From positions 1 through 64,000 of the forward strand of contig NZ_MJGV01000023.1 in NCBI RefSeq assembly GCF_001865015.1: a stretch of 64,000 nt of DNA. The letters are read 5' to 3'. The notes below the pieces were generated by a model that had not been told where the DNA came from, searched no databases, and was given only the letters and a program-made list of their open reading frames with translations. This document shows, in pieces, positions 1 to 8,453 of this stretch; within the stretch, counting starts at the first letter, position 1, and the number at the start of each line of letters is the position of its first letter. Origin of the DNA: Curtobacterium sp. MMLR14_010 (GTDB taxonomy: Bacteria; Actinomycetota; Actinomycetes; Actinomycetales; Microbacteriaceae). The translations under genes were made by a program, and so were the position numbers.

Positions 1-159
1 AAGCCCCTCCAGCTCGAGGGTGACAACGCGATCCTGACCGGCACCACCGTCCACGTCTCCGCCGACGCCGCGAAGCTGCTCAACAGCACCTTCAAGACCG
101 ACGCCGTCAAGGCCGGCCTCCTCGTCGGGACCGCCACCATCACCGCCCAGATCAAGTAA
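1..159 (+). CDS. 3' end of an unidentified protein (partial)
   Basis: An open frame runs from the first base to a TAA at 157-159 and gives the last 52 residues of a protein whose start lies outside the window. The tail is rich in Thr, Ala, Val and Lys and ends in TATITAQIK, resembling the C-terminal beta-rich part of a secreted or surface protein. I do not recognise the family. A strong hairpin follows 31 bases after the stop, supporting this as the true end of a transcription unit. Confidence 0.6.
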   Translation, partial: KPLQLEGDNAILTGTTVHVSADAAKLLNSTFKTDAVKAGLLVGTATITAQIK

Positions 160-190
160 CACCCCCGCACCACAGCACCACACACGAGAA

Positions 191-214
191 CGCCGCCCCC
201 TGCCGGGGGCGGCG
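191..214. terminator. Intrinsic terminator-like hairpin between convergent genes
   Basis: A perfect 10-bp stem (left arm cgccgccccc at 191-200, right arm gggggcggcg at 205-214) with a 4-base loop. It lies between the partial plus-strand gene and the end of the minus-strand GH13 gene, so it can serve both. A short T-containing stretch follows on the plus strand. Confidence 0.8.
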
Positions 215-270
215 TCCTTGCGTGTCCCCACGCGAGCCGATTGGCGGAGGGAAGCCGAGCCTCCTGGCCG

Positions 271-1923
271 TCAGCCCTGGTCGTCGACGCGCAGCCAGAC
301 TGCGGAGCCGCCCGCCAGGACGCCGTCGGCGGCCGCGTCGGGGACGGACGCGACGAGCACCTCCCCGACGGGGAGCGGTACCGGGTCGGTCCCGAAGTTG
401 CCGACGACGACGACCGCACCGTTGGACCACGTCAGGACGTCGTCCGGGGAGGGCAACCACGTCATCGACCCGGACCCGAGGCCGAGCGATCTCCGCGTGT
501 CCAACGCCCTGCGGTACATCGCGAGCGTCGAGTCGTCGTCGGCCTGCTGCACGTCGGCGGCGTACGATCCGAAGTCCGTCGGCTGCGGCAGCCAGGGGTC
601 GGCCGAGGACGAGAACCCGAACGACGGACCGTCCGCGGTCCACGGCAGCGGGACACGGCAGCCGTCCCGACCCCGGATGCGGTGACCGGACCGCTCCCAG
701 ATCGGGTCCTGGCGGACCGTGTCGGGCAGGGCCGTCGCCTCGGGGAGGCCCAGCTCCTCGCCCTGGTACAGGTAGGCGGAGCCCGGCAGGCCGAGCATGA
801 GCAGGGTCGCCGCGCGTGCGCGACGGAGGCCGAGCGCGCGGTCCGGCTGCGGGTCGTCGGCGCCGACGCCGGCCTCGAGCTCCACGGGACCGTCGTACCC
901 GTAGCGACTGGCGTGGCGCATCACGTCGTGGTTCGACAGCACCCAGGTCGTGGGGGCGCCGACGGCGTCGTTGGCCCGCAGGCTGACGTCGACGTTCTCA
1001 CGCACCGCGGACGCGTCCCACGGCAGGGAGAGGTACGCGAAGTTGAACGCCTGGTGCATCTCGTCGGACCGGACGATGCGCGCAGCACGCTCCGGTGGGA
1101 GCCAGGCCTCGGCGCAGAGGATGCGCTGCCCGTCGTACTCGTCGAGGATCCGCCGCCACTCCCGGAAGACGTCGTGGATGCCCTCCTGGTCCCACATCGG
1201 GGGCATCACGCCCTCCACCGGCTCGACGACACCGTGCGTCGTGTGCGGCCAGTCCGGCAGTCCCGGTGCCTTGACGATCGCGTCGCAGACGTCGACGCGG
1301 AAGCCGTCCACGCCGCGGTCGAGCCAGAACCGCAGCGTCGTCGCGAACTCCGCGTGCACGCGCTCGTCGTCCCAGTTCCAGTCCGGCTGCTCGGGGGCGA
1401 ACAGGTGGAGGTACCACTGGCCGGGCGTCCCGTCGGACTCCGTCACCCGGGTCCAGGCCGGTCCCTCGAACATCGAGGTCCAGTCGTTCGGCGGGAGCTC
1501 GCCGTCGACCCCACGACCGTCCCGGAAGTGGAACATGCCGCGCTCGGGACTGCCGGGACCGGCTGCGAGTGCCGCGACGAAGCGCTCGTGCCGGTCCGAG
1601 CAGTGGTTCGGGACCAGGTCGACGACCACGCGGAGCTGCAGCTCGTGTGCCCGGTCGATGAGCGCGTCGGCATCGGCGAGCGTGCCGTACATCGGGTCGA
1701 CGGCGCGGTAGTCGGCGACGTCGTAGCCACCGTCGGCCTGCGGGGACGGGTAGAACGGCGACAACCAGATCGCGTCCGCGCCGACTTCCGCCACGTGGTC
1801 GAGTCGTCCCGTGATACCCCGGAGGTCCCCGGTGCCGTCACCGTCCGCGTCCGCGAAGGACCGCGGGTAGACCTGGTAGATGACGGCGGTGCGCCACCAG
1901 TCGTGATCGTCGGTAGGGGTCAT
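271..1923 (-). CDS. GH13 alpha-glucosidase (oligo-1,6-/maltodextrin-type)
   Basis: This 550-residue glycoside hydrolase family 13 enzyme should release glucose from alpha-glucosides imported by the neighbouring ABC system. It has no signal peptide, so it is cytoplasmic. Visible motifs are YQVYPRSF (16-23), the calcium-type loop DGDGTGDL (27-34), DLVPNH (102-107), GFRVDV with nucleophile Asp211, AEAW with acid/base Glu272, and SNHD with Asp333. The length suits the oligo-1,6-glucosidase/alpha-glucosidase subfamily. Its ATG overlaps the stop of the upstream amidase gene by 4 bp (ATGA), making it the last gene of the operon. The exact substrate cannot be read from sequence; an amidase and a HisD-like dehydrogenase in the same operon suggest a glucoside with an unusual aglycone. 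Confidence 0.9.
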   Translation of the reverse strand: MTPTDDHDWWRTAVIYQVYPRSFADADGDGTGDLRGITGRLDHVAEVGADAIWLSPFYPSPQADGGYDVADYRAVDPMYGTLADADALIDRAHELQLRVVVDLVPNHCSDRHERFVAALAAGPGSPERGMFHFRDGRGVDGELPPNDWTSMFEGPAWTRVTESDGTPGQWYLHLFAPEQPDWNWDDERVHAEFATTLRFWLDRGVDGFRVDVCDAIVKAPGLPDWPHTTHGVVEPVEGVMPPMWDQEGIHDVFREWRRILDEYDGQRILCAEAWLPPERAARIVRSDEMHQAFNFAYLSLPWDASAVRENVDVSLRANDAVGAPTTWVLSNHDVMRHASRYGYDGPVELEAGVGADDPQPDRALGLRRARAATLLMLGLPGSAYLYQGEELGLPEATALPDTVRQDPIWERSGHRIRGRDGCRVPLPWTADGPSFGFSSSADPWLPQPTDFGSYAADVQQADDDSTLAMYRRALDTRRSLGLGSGSMTWLPSPDDVLTWSNGAVVVVGNFGTDPVPLPVGEVLVASVPDAAADGVLAGGSAVWLRVDDQG

Positions 1924-2765
1924 GCCCTGGGGACCTCTCGTGCGTAGAGCTCGGGACGGCGGTCCGCGAGCCAGTCGTTGTGTGGGCTCGTCGACTTGTC
2001 GCGGGCGAGCCCCGGGAAGACGTCGGCCGTGACGGACTCCGGTCCCCCGTGCCCGACGGTCTCCGCGGCGACCCAGCCGAACTGGTCGACGATGACACTG
2101 GCTTCGTTCCAGTCCTGGCCCCGCTCGGTGCCGGCGCGGTCGCAGCAGGCGATGAACACCCCGTTCGTCCGTGCCGCCGCCTGCGCCGCGATGACCTCGG
2201 CGACGCGGTCCCGCTCGGGGTGCGCACCGACCGGCCAGTTCGTCGGCACCGCGATCAGGTCGGCGCCGGCCGACGCCAGGGCTCGCGGCATCTCCGGGAA
2301 CTCCATGTCGTAGCAGACCAGGAGCCCGATCCGGCCGTGGACGGTCTCGACCACCGGAGGCAGGTCTTCGCCGGGGGCGAACACCAGCGTCTCGCGGTCC
2401 CAGAGGTGGGTCTTCCGGTAGACCGCGCGGACGCCGGACGCGTCGACGAGGGCCACGCTGTTGCGGAGGACCCCGGTCCCGCCGTCCTCGGCCTCGCAGA
2501 ACCCGAGGACGACGACGGAGTCGGTGCCGGCGAGCAGCGTGGCCACGCGGTCGAACAGCGGGTCAGCCGCCGTGATCGCGACGGCGGCGGCCTCGGCAGC
2601 GCCGCGGAACACGTACCCGCTCGTGACGAGCTCCGGCAGGACGAGCACGTCGACGCCGTCCTCGAGCGCCCGTTCGACAGCCGTGACGACCAGCTCGGTG
2701 TTGCCGGCGAGGTCTCCCAGCACCGGCGCGAGCTGGTCGCACCGGACCCGCGCGACGCCGGTCAC
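1920..2765 (-). CDS. Nitrilase/carbon-nitrogen hydrolase superfamily amidase
   Basis: A 281-residue member of the carbon-nitrogen hydrolase superfamily, which cleaves amides, carbamates or nitriles with a Glu-Lys-Cys triad. The triad is present: Glu45 in LPEL, Lys118 in YRKTH and Cys151 in LLVCYD. The open frame extends far upstream, but the GTG at 2765 is chosen because it overlaps the stop of the preceding permease gene (GTGA), like every other junction in this operon. The substrate is unknown; the position between a sugar permease and a glucosidase suggests an amide-bearing sugar conjugate. Omega-amidase or a biogenic-amine amidohydrolase are alternatives. Confidence 0.88.
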   Translation of the reverse strand: MTGVARVRCDQLAPVLGDLAGNTELVVTAVERALEDGVDVLVLPELVTSGYVFRGAAEAAAVAITAADPLFDRVATLLAGTDSVVVLGFCEAEDGGTGVLRNSVALVDASGVRAVYRKTHLWDRETLVFAPGEDLPPVVETVHGRIGLLVCYDMEFPEMPRALASAGADLIAVPTNWPVGAHPERDRVAEVIAAQAAARTNGVFIACCDRAGTERGQDWNEASVIVDQFGWVAAETVGHGGPESVTADVFPGLARDKSTSPHNDWLADRRPELYAREVPRA

Positions 2766-3571
2766 TTCACCGCCCCCTCGGTCAGACCCGTGATCAGGCG
2801 CCGCTGCAGGAGGACGTACGCGACCACGATCGGGAGCGCCACGAGCACCGCGGCCGCAGCGGTCACGTCGGGTTGTGCGCCGTGCTGCGCCCCCGAGAAG
2901 AACGACAGGGACAGCGGAGCGGTCTGCACTGCCTCGTTCTGCGGCACGAGGACCAGCGCGAGCAGGAACTCGTTCCAGGTGAACAGGAACAGGATCGTCG
3001 CCAGGGTCGCAACGGCGGGCATCGCGACGGGCATCAGCACGCTGCTGAGGATCCGGAACCGGGACGCCCCGTCGATGCGGGCGGCTTCGAGGAGCTCGCC
3101 GGGCACGGACGCGAAGAACGACCGCATCCAGAACACCCCGAGCGGCACCGAGAGCCCGACCTGCGGCAGGATCAGCGCGCCGTAGGTGTCCACGAGGCCC
3201 CAGCCCGCCAGCATCTGGTAGAGCGGCAGCACCGTGACCTCGTAGGGCAGGACGAGGCCCACGAGGAGGAGCACCAGGATGAGCCGTCCACCGGGGACCC
3301 GCATGTGCGCGAGGGCGTAGCCAGCCAGGCACGCGATCGCCGCGGTCACGACCACGACGGTGATCGCGACGATCGCGCTGGAGACGAGCGCCGAGGCGAA
3401 CCCGCCCTGCGTCCACGCCTCGGCGTAGTTGCCGAAGCCGACCCCGGTGCCGTCGGCGCCGTTCCCGCCGAGTGACGTCACGATCACGGACGCGAGGGGG
3501 AAGGCGGCGATGAGCGCCGCGACCACCAGGACCGCGTGGGTGAGCGTGGTCTCGCTGCGTGCGACCTTCAC
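2762..3571 (-). CDS. Carbohydrate ABC transporter permease, MalG-like (CUT1)
   Basis: This 269-residue inner-membrane subunit has about six hydrophobic segments and the binding-protein-dependent permease loop with the EAA-type signature (ELLEAARIDGAS). It belongs to the MalG/LacG side of CUT1 sugar importers. The GTG start at 3571 overlaps the stop of the partner permease (GTGA). No ATPase gene is in the operon, which is common in Actinobacteria, where a shared MsiK-like ATPase elsewhere energises several CUT1 systems. A longer upstream open frame is ignored because it would run through the partner gene. Confidence 0.9.
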   Translation of the reverse strand: MKVARSETTLTHAVLVVAALIAAFPLASVIVTSLGGNGADGTGVGFGNYAEAWTQGGFASALVSSAIVAITVVVVTAAIACLAGYALAHMRVPGGRLILVLLLVGLVLPYEVTVLPLYQMLAGWGLVDTYGALILPQVGLSVPLGVFWMRSFFASVPGELLEAARIDGASRFRILSSVLMPVAMPAVATLATILFLFTWNEFLLALVLVPQNEAVQTAPLSLSFFSGAQHGAQPDVTAAAAVLVALPIVVAYVLLQRRLITGLTEGAVK

Positions 3572-4524
3572 GAGGACAGCTCCTTCCGCTGTGTGCGTTC
3601 GGGCCGTTCCCGGAGCGCGAGCTGCACGATTCCGACGACCACCAGGATGAGGACGGTCAGGACGACGGCGAGCGCCGACGCCTGTCCGAGTGCCCGGTTC
3701 TGGAACGCGTCCTGGTAGACGAACACGCTCGGGACCGTCGTCGACGTGCCCGGACCCCCGCGCGTGGTGTTCCAGATCAGGTCGAAGTTCCGGAGCGCGA
3801 ACGTGATGGTCAGAATGAGAGCGATCGAGATCTGCGGGCGCAGCGCCGGCAGCGTGACCGCGGTGAACTCCCGGAAGGCGCCCGCACCGTCGAGCCGTGC
3901 CGCCTCGTAGAGGGAGCGGTCGATGGTGGCGATCCCGGCGAGGAACAGCACCATGCACAGGCCGTACTCGACCCAGGTGCCGATGATGCCGATGGACGGC
4001 AGCGCGGTCCCGAAGTCCCCGAGCCAGCTGTGGGCCAGTCCGCCGAGGCCGATCGCTCGGAGCACGTCGTTCAGCGGGCCGTCGTCGGCGAGGATCCCGC
4101 GCCAGGCGACGGCGACGACGACGCTCGACAGGATCTGGGGCAGGAACAGCACGGCGCGGAAGACGGTGAGCCCGTGGATGCGGATGCGCGACATCAGGCC
4201 TGCGAGCAGCAGGCCGATGAGGACCGGCAGCGCGGCGTAGAACACGAGCAGCACCAGGGAGTGCCCGAGTGCCTGCCGGAGGTCGGGGTCGGAGAACACC
4301 GCGGCGTAGTTCGACCAGCCAGCCGGGGTGGCGACGCTGATGCCGTCCCAGTCGTAGAACGAGATGCGCACCGACTGGATGATCGGGACCACCACGAACA
4401 CGACGAAGAACGCGAGCGCCGGTGCGACGTAGAGCAGGGAGCTCCAGCTCGGGCGCGAGGCCGCCGGACGGCGCCGACGTGGCGCCGTCCGACGGGGGTC
4501 CTGCTCGATCAGCGTGGCCGCCAT
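3568..4524 (-). CDS. Carbohydrate ABC transporter permease, MalF-like (CUT1)
   Basis: A 318-residue inner-membrane permease with a basic N-terminus (runs of Arg near residues 11-19) followed by six hydrophobic segments. The EAA-like loop reads YEAARLDGAGAF. It pairs with the MalG-like protein encoded just downstream. The ATG at 4524 starts one base after the stop of the binding-protein gene, which makes it a better start than the upstream in-frame codon at 4614 that lies inside that gene. The substrate is an oligosaccharide or glycoside judged by the family and the adjacent GH13 enzyme. Confidence 0.9.
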   Translation of the reverse strand: MAATLIEQDPRRTAPRRRRPAASRPSWSSLLYVAPALAFFVVFVVVPIIQSVRISFYDWDGISVATPAGWSNYAAVFSDPDLRQALGHSLVLLVFYAALPVLIGLLLAGLMSRIRIHGLTVFRAVLFLPQILSSVVVAVAWRGILADDGPLNDVLRAIGLGGLAHSWLGDFGTALPSIGIIGTWVEYGLCMVLFLAGIATIDRSLYEAARLDGAGAFREFTAVTLPALRPQISIALILTITFALRNFDLIWNTTRGGPGTSTTVPSVFVYQDAFQNRALGQASALAVVLTVLILVVVGIVQLALRERPERTQRKELSS

Positions 4525-4525
4525 C

Positions 4526-5863
4526 TCAGCTGTGCGCCTTCGCCCAGGTCGCCTGGACGGTCTCGGTGAAGGCACTCGGCGTCGTCTTGCCGGCCATGAC
4601 CTCCTGCAGCGCACCGCCCATCTTCGTGAGCATGTCGGTCGTGCTCCAGTCGTAGTAGCCGACCTGGGTGCCGGCCGCGATGGTGTCCTTCAGCGCGGTG
4701 AGGGTCTGCTCCTGCAGGGGGTCCTTCGAGCTGACACCGTCGGTGACCACGGGGAGACGACCGGTGTCGAGGATCCACTGTCCGGTCTCCGGGGTGTGCA
4801 GCATCGCGAGGAACGCGATCGCTGCGTCCTGGTGCTCGGACTTCGCGCTGACGTGCCAGGGCGATGCCGTGGCACCCACGCCACCGGAGGTCAGGGACCC
4901 GAGCCCGAAGCCGTCGGAGTCGAGCGACGCACCGTTCCACGAGCCGCCGACGAAGAAGACACCGTCGCCCTTCGCGAACCTGGCGATGGCGTCCTCGTTG
5001 CTCAGGCCGTCGTAGCCCGAGCCGAAGTACCCCTTCTGCGCCCAGTCGCGCATCGTCTGCGCGGCTTCCTCGTTGCCGTCGGTCTCGAACGTGGCACCGG
5101 ACTCGCCACCGATCCAGGTCGCGATGTCCTTCGGCTGCTGCTTCGTGGCGGCGATGTCGGAGAACACGTGCGTCGCCGCGTACTGGTCGGAGTTGCCGAG
5201 CATGATCGGCTGTTCTCCGGCCTGGTCGGCCTTCGCCAGGTCCGTCTCGAGTTCGTCGATGGAGGTCGGCGGCTGGAGCCCGAGCGCGTCGAGCTTCTCC
5301 TTGTTGTAGTAGATGCCCTGGACCTCGCTGATCGGGGACATCCCGTAGAGGGTGCCGGACCCGAAGGCGGTGCCCGCGGCGTTCCACTTCGCCGGACCGA
5401 GCGTGGAGGCGCCGGTGCCGGTGGTCCAGCCGTAGACCTCCGCGACGTCGTCGAGGGGGCGGACGAGCTTGCCCTTCACGAGTGCGCCGTCCACCGCGTA
5501 GCCGATGTTGCCCTGGAACACGTCGGGGGCGTTCGACGAGTTCGCCGCGTTCACGACCGTCGCGATGAGGTCGTCGAAGCTCTTGTACGTGACCTTCACG
5601 TCCACGTTCGGGTACTGCTTCTCGTACGCCGGGACGAGCTTCTGCATGAGGGGCTTCTCGGCGACGTCCGCCCACATGGTCAGGGTGGTGTCGCCGCCGT
5701 CCGCCACCGCGGCCGCGGTCACCTTCTTCGTGATGTCGGGCTGGTCGGCGCTCGCGCCCGAGCCGCCTGCACCGGGCGCGGAGCAGCCGGCGAGGGCGAC
5801 CGCGAGGCCGAGGACTGGGATCGCGGCGAGGAGGCCTCGCCGACGTGCACGTTGACTGGTCAT
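4526..5863 (-). CDS. Extracellular sugar-binding lipoprotein (ABC family 1)
   Basis: A 445-residue solute-binding lipoprotein. The N-terminus has Arg residues, a hydrophobic core and the lipobox LALAGC-type sequence VALAGC, with Cys27 as the predicted lipid-modified residue. The mature protein resembles family 1 binding proteins for oligosaccharides (motifs such as KVTYKSFDD and VFQGNIGY). It lies upstream of both permease genes and 2 bp after the HisD-like gene, in one tightly packed operon. The ATG at 5863 is chosen because it directly precedes a normal lipoprotein signal; the open frame extends upstream into the HisD-like gene without a credible start. Confidence 0.9.
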   Translation of the reverse strand: MTSQRARRRGLLAAIPVLGLAVALAGCSAPGAGGSGASADQPDITKKVTAAAVADGGDTTLTMWADVAEKPLMQKLVPAYEKQYPNVDVKVTYKSFDDLIATVVNAANSSNAPDVFQGNIGYAVDGALVKGKLVRPLDDVAEVYGWTTGTGASTLGPAKWNAAGTAFGSGTLYGMSPISEVQGIYYNKEKLDALGLQPPTSIDELETDLAKADQAGEQPIMLGNSDQYAATHVFSDIAATKQQPKDIATWIGGESGATFETDGNEEAAQTMRDWAQKGYFGSGYDGLSNEDAIARFAKGDGVFFVGGSWNGASLDSDGFGLGSLTSGGVGATASPWHVSAKSEHQDAAIAFLAMLHTPETGQWILDTGRLPVVTDGVSSKDPLQEQTLTALKDTIAAGTQVGYYDWSTTDMLTKMGGALQEVMAGKTTPSAFTETVQATWAKAHS

Positions 5864-5865
5864 GG

Positions 5866-7245
5866 TCACTTCCGGGTCGTGAGGAGCGTGTCGGGGGTCG
5901 CGGAGTCGTGCTGGTCGGTGCTCGTGGAGTCGGTGCGGTGCAGGCGGTCCGTGCGCAACGTCGCGGTCGCGCGGTGGGCGGACATGCCCTCGCTCGCGGA
6001 GATGACGTCGACGGCGTCGGCGAGCGCCGGGGTGGCCTCCCTGGTCACCCGCTGGAACGTGAGCGGCTTGAGGAACCGGGACACGGAGAGGCCGGCGCTG
6101 TGCCGGGCACCACCGGCCGTCGGGAGCGTGTGGTTCGTGCCGGCCATGCCCTTGTCGGAGTAGGCCACCGTGCTCCACGGGCCGATGAAGAGCGAGCCGT
6201 AGTTCGTGAGCCGGTCGTGGTACCAGACGTCGTCCTCGGTCTGCACCTCGAGGTGTTCCGGGGCGAGCTCGTCCATCACCAGGGCAGCCGCTTCACGGTC
6301 GTCGACCAGGATGACCGAGCCGTGGTCGCGCCAGGCCGGACCGCAGATGGCGTTCGTGGAGAGCGTCGGCAGCTGACGCTCCACCTCGGCGACGACCGCC
6401 TCGCCGAGCGCCCGCGACGTGGTCACCAGGGCAGCCGGCGAGTTCGGGCCGTGCTCGGCCTGCCCGAGCAGGTCGGCCGCGACGAGCTCGGGGTCGGCAG
6501 TGTGGTCGGCGATGACGGCGACCTCCGACGGTCCGGCGAGCAGGTCGATCGCGACGGCACCGAACAGCTGTCGCTTCGCCTCGGCGACGAAGGCGTTCCC
6601 CGCTCCGACGATCATGTCGACGGGTGCTTCGCCGAGCAGCCCGAACGCCATCGCGGCGAGCGCCTGGACGCCACCGACGACGAAGAGCCGGTCGACTCCG
6701 GACACGAAGGCGGCGTACGCGACGGCGGCGTTCACCCCGCCGTCCGGCTGGGGCGGCGTGCAGGCGATGACGGTGGGGACCCCGGCGGCCTTCGCCACGC
6801 CGACGCTCATGAACGCGCTGGCGGTCAGCGGGAAGCGCCCGGCGGGGAGGTACGCGCCGACGCTCCCGACCGGGACGTAGCGCTGCCCCACGGTCAGGCC
6901 GGGCAGGAGCTCGGCGGAGAAGTCGCTGAGGTGCTCGCGCTGCAGCCGGGCGAAGTGCTGGGTGCGCTCGGCGCCGAGTTCGATGGCCGCGCGGAGGGCC
7001 GGGTCGAGACGGTCACCGGTGGCTGCGAGCTCGTCAGCAGACAGCTCGACGACGTCCGCGTGGTCGAGCTGCAGGGCGAACCGGCGGACGGCGTCGACCC
7101 CGTCGCGCTCGATCTCGTCGAGCATCCCGCGGACGCGGTCGGCCACCGCGGGGTCCAACTGGGCTTCCGGCACGTCGACGCCCGGGGCCTTGACGAACGA
7201 GTACAGGTCGGCGTGGTCCGCCACGAAACGAGGGCTGAGCTTCAT
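5866..7245 (-). CDS. Histidinol dehydrogenase family protein (HisD-like), first gene of a sugar operon
   Basis: A 459-residue zinc- and NAD-dependent dehydrogenase of the HisD fold. The metal and catalytic motifs of the family are visible: QAEHG (Gln and His ligands), APEHL (Glu-His catalytic pair), SDKGMAGTNHTLPT with the ligand Asp, and a C-terminal SEGMSAH His. The gene heads an operon with a CUT1 sugar transporter, an amidase and a glucosidase, and there are no other his genes nearby, so a role in histidine synthesis is unlikely. HisD-like paralogs such as HpsN oxidise small hydroxylated sulfonates, and this one probably oxidises a polyol or sugar alcohol. A divergent LysR regulator lies 72 bp away. 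Confidence 0.87.
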   Translation of the reverse strand: MKLSPRFVADHADLYSFVKAPGVDVPEAQLDPAVADRVRGMLDEIERDGVDAVRRFALQLDHADVVELSADELAATGDRLDPALRAAIELGAERTQHFARLQREHLSDFSAELLPGLTVGQRYVPVGSVGAYLPAGRFPLTASAFMSVGVAKAAGVPTVIACTPPQPDGGVNAAVAYAAFVSGVDRLFVVGGVQALAAMAFGLLGEAPVDMIVGAGNAFVAEAKRQLFGAVAIDLLAGPSEVAVIADHTADPELVAADLLGQAEHGPNSPAALVTTSRALGEAVVAEVERQLPTLSTNAICGPAWRDHGSVILVDDREAAALVMDELAPEHLEVQTEDDVWYHDRLTNYGSLFIGPWSTVAYSDKGMAGTNHTLPTAGGARHSAGLSVSRFLKPLTFQRVTREATPALADAVDVISASEGMSAHRATATLRTDRLHRTDSTSTDQHDSATPDTLLTTRK

Positions 7246-7303
7246 GCAGACGACCCTGCCGAACGTCGAGGGCAAGGACAAGGGTGAAACATCCACGGCA
7301 ACC

Positions 7304-7320
7304 CATAGGGTAGCCCTATG
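7304..7320. promoter_or_regulatory. Palindromic LysR-type operator overlapping the lysR start codon
   Basis: A perfect inverted repeat, cataggg then tag then ccctatg, contains a T-N11-A LysR box (T at 7306, A at 7318). Its right arm includes the ATG of the LysR gene. A possible -10 (tagggt, 7306-7311) sits just before the ATG, so the lysR message may be nearly leaderless and autoregulated, while the same site faces the HisD-like operon promoter. Confidence 0.7.
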
Positions 7321-8211
7321 ACGCTCACCCAGCTGCGCGCGTTCCTCGTGATCACCGCGGCCGGTTCGTTCTCCGCCGCGGCCGCGCAGCTCGGGATGGC
7401 ACAGCCCTCCGTGTCCGAGCTGGTCAAGCGGCTCGAGGAGACGTACGGCGTCCGCCTGTTCACGCGGGGCAGCCGACGCCTGGTGCTCACCGCCGCCGGC
7501 GAAGCGCTCCTGCCGTTCGCGCAGCAGGCCGTCGACGCCGCTGACGGCGCGGACCGCACGCTCCGGGACGTCACGAGCCTGCAGGGCGGGGTCGCCACGT
7601 TCGGGCTGCTCCGGAACGCCAACTACTACTTCCTGTCCCGGCTGCTCGAGCGCTTCCACTCCCGCTACCCCGACGTCCGGCTCCGCGTGATCGGGCTGAA
7701 CTCGGTCGAGGTCGCCGAAGCGGTCGCAGCCGGAGAGCTCGAGGCGGGGCTGGTCGTGCTGCCCATCGACGCCGACGGCCTCGAGGTGACCCCCCTCCGC
7801 CGCGACGACGTGCTCTACGCCTCGGCCGACCCGTCCCACACGGAGCGGCCCGTCGCGATCGAGGACCTCGCGGCTGCCGACCTGATCCTGTACGACGCGC
7901 ACTACGGGTGGCGCGACCCGACGCGACGGCAGCTCATGGAACGGGCGCAGTTCGCCGGGGTCTCCCTGCACGCACGGATCGAGGTCGAGCACATCGACTC
8001 CGCACTCGACCTGGTGGCGCGCGGTGCCGGTGACACGATCGTGTCCGGTGCGGTGGCCGCCGCCCCGACGTTCCCGGCTGGAGTACACACCGTCCGCTTC
8101 GCTGAGCCGCTCCACGACACGATCGCCCTCGTCCGACGCCAGGGCGTCCCGCTCTCGCCAGCGACACGCGAACTCGCCCGGCTGGCCCGACGCATGCTCC
8201 TCGAGCCCTGA
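7318..8211 (+). CDS. LysR-family transcriptional regulator
   Basis: A 297-residue LysR-type regulator. Residues 1-60 form the winged helix-turn-helix (QLRAFLVITAAGSF, then AAAQLGMAQPSVSELVKRLE); the remainder is the periplasmic-binding-like effector domain with RFHSRYPDVRL near residues 119-129. It is transcribed divergently from the HisD/ABC/GH13 operon and is the obvious candidate regulator of it. The ATG at 7318 lacks a clear Shine-Dalgarno sequence and lies within a perfect palindrome with a T-N11-A motif, implying autoregulation. The effector is unknown. Confidence 0.92.
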   Translation: MTLTQLRAFLVITAAGSFSAAAAQLGMAQPSVSELVKRLEETYGVRLFTRGSRRLVLTAAGEALLPFAQQAVDAADGADRTLRDVTSLQGGVATFGLLRNANYYFLSRLLERFHSRYPDVRLRVIGLNSVEVAEAVAAGELEAGLVVLPIDADGLEVTPLRRDDVLYASADPSHTERPVAIEDLAAADLILYDAHYGWRDPTRRQLMERAQFAGVSLHARIEVEHIDSALDLVARGAGDTIVSGAVAAAPTFPAGVHTVRFAEPLHDTIALVRRQGVPLSPATRELARLARRMLLEP

Positions 8212-8225
8212 TGACCTGCTCCGTG

Positions 8226-8281
8226 GGGATGACGGATCCGGCCGTCTCCGCCCGGGGTTCCTGGACCGGGTCCGTCATCCC
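8226..8281. terminator. Long hairpin after lysR
   Basis: The arms gggatgacggatccgg (from 8226) and ccgggtccgtcatccc (to 8281) pair with one G-U. It follows the lysR stop and precedes the convergent DUF1345 gene. A related gatgacggatcc motif occurs beside the second copy of the long repeat near 12.3 kb, so this hairpin may belong to the repeat family. Confidence 0.65.
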
Positions 8282-8430
8282 GCTGAACGGGGACTCGTTC
8301 CGCCCGCGATCTGAACCATGACGCGTGCGAGGGAAGCGGGATCGCGCGTGCCGGGTCAGAACGATCGACTGACCACGCGCGGAACGACCTGCCGCGGGCG
8401 CAACGACCCACGACGCCGAACAACCTGCGG
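8282..8430 (+). repeat. Diverged direct repeat, copy A
   Basis: About 150 bp here align with 12324-12480 in the same orientation. Shared blocks include ctcgttccgcccgcgatctg, catgacgcgtgcga and gggaagcgggatcgcgcg. The 3' part is three degenerate 19-bp units starting with cgcgcggaacgacctgc (from 8376). No coding capacity is evident. The two copies flank the 8.45-12.09 kb gene block. Confidence 0.75.
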
Positions 8431-8453
8431 CTCGGACATCGGTGTCCTCGGCC

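Noticed and set aside
241-1947. A long plus-strand frame opposite the GH13 gene
   Set aside because: It is antisense to a gene with all GH13 catalytic motifs and has no recognisable domain. GC-rich DNA with strong third-position bias routinely leaves such shadow frames open.
5866-7245. True histidine-biosynthesis hisD
   Set aside because: No other his genes are nearby, the gene is locked into a sugar-uptake operon, and its TNHTLPT region resembles HisD-like paralogs.
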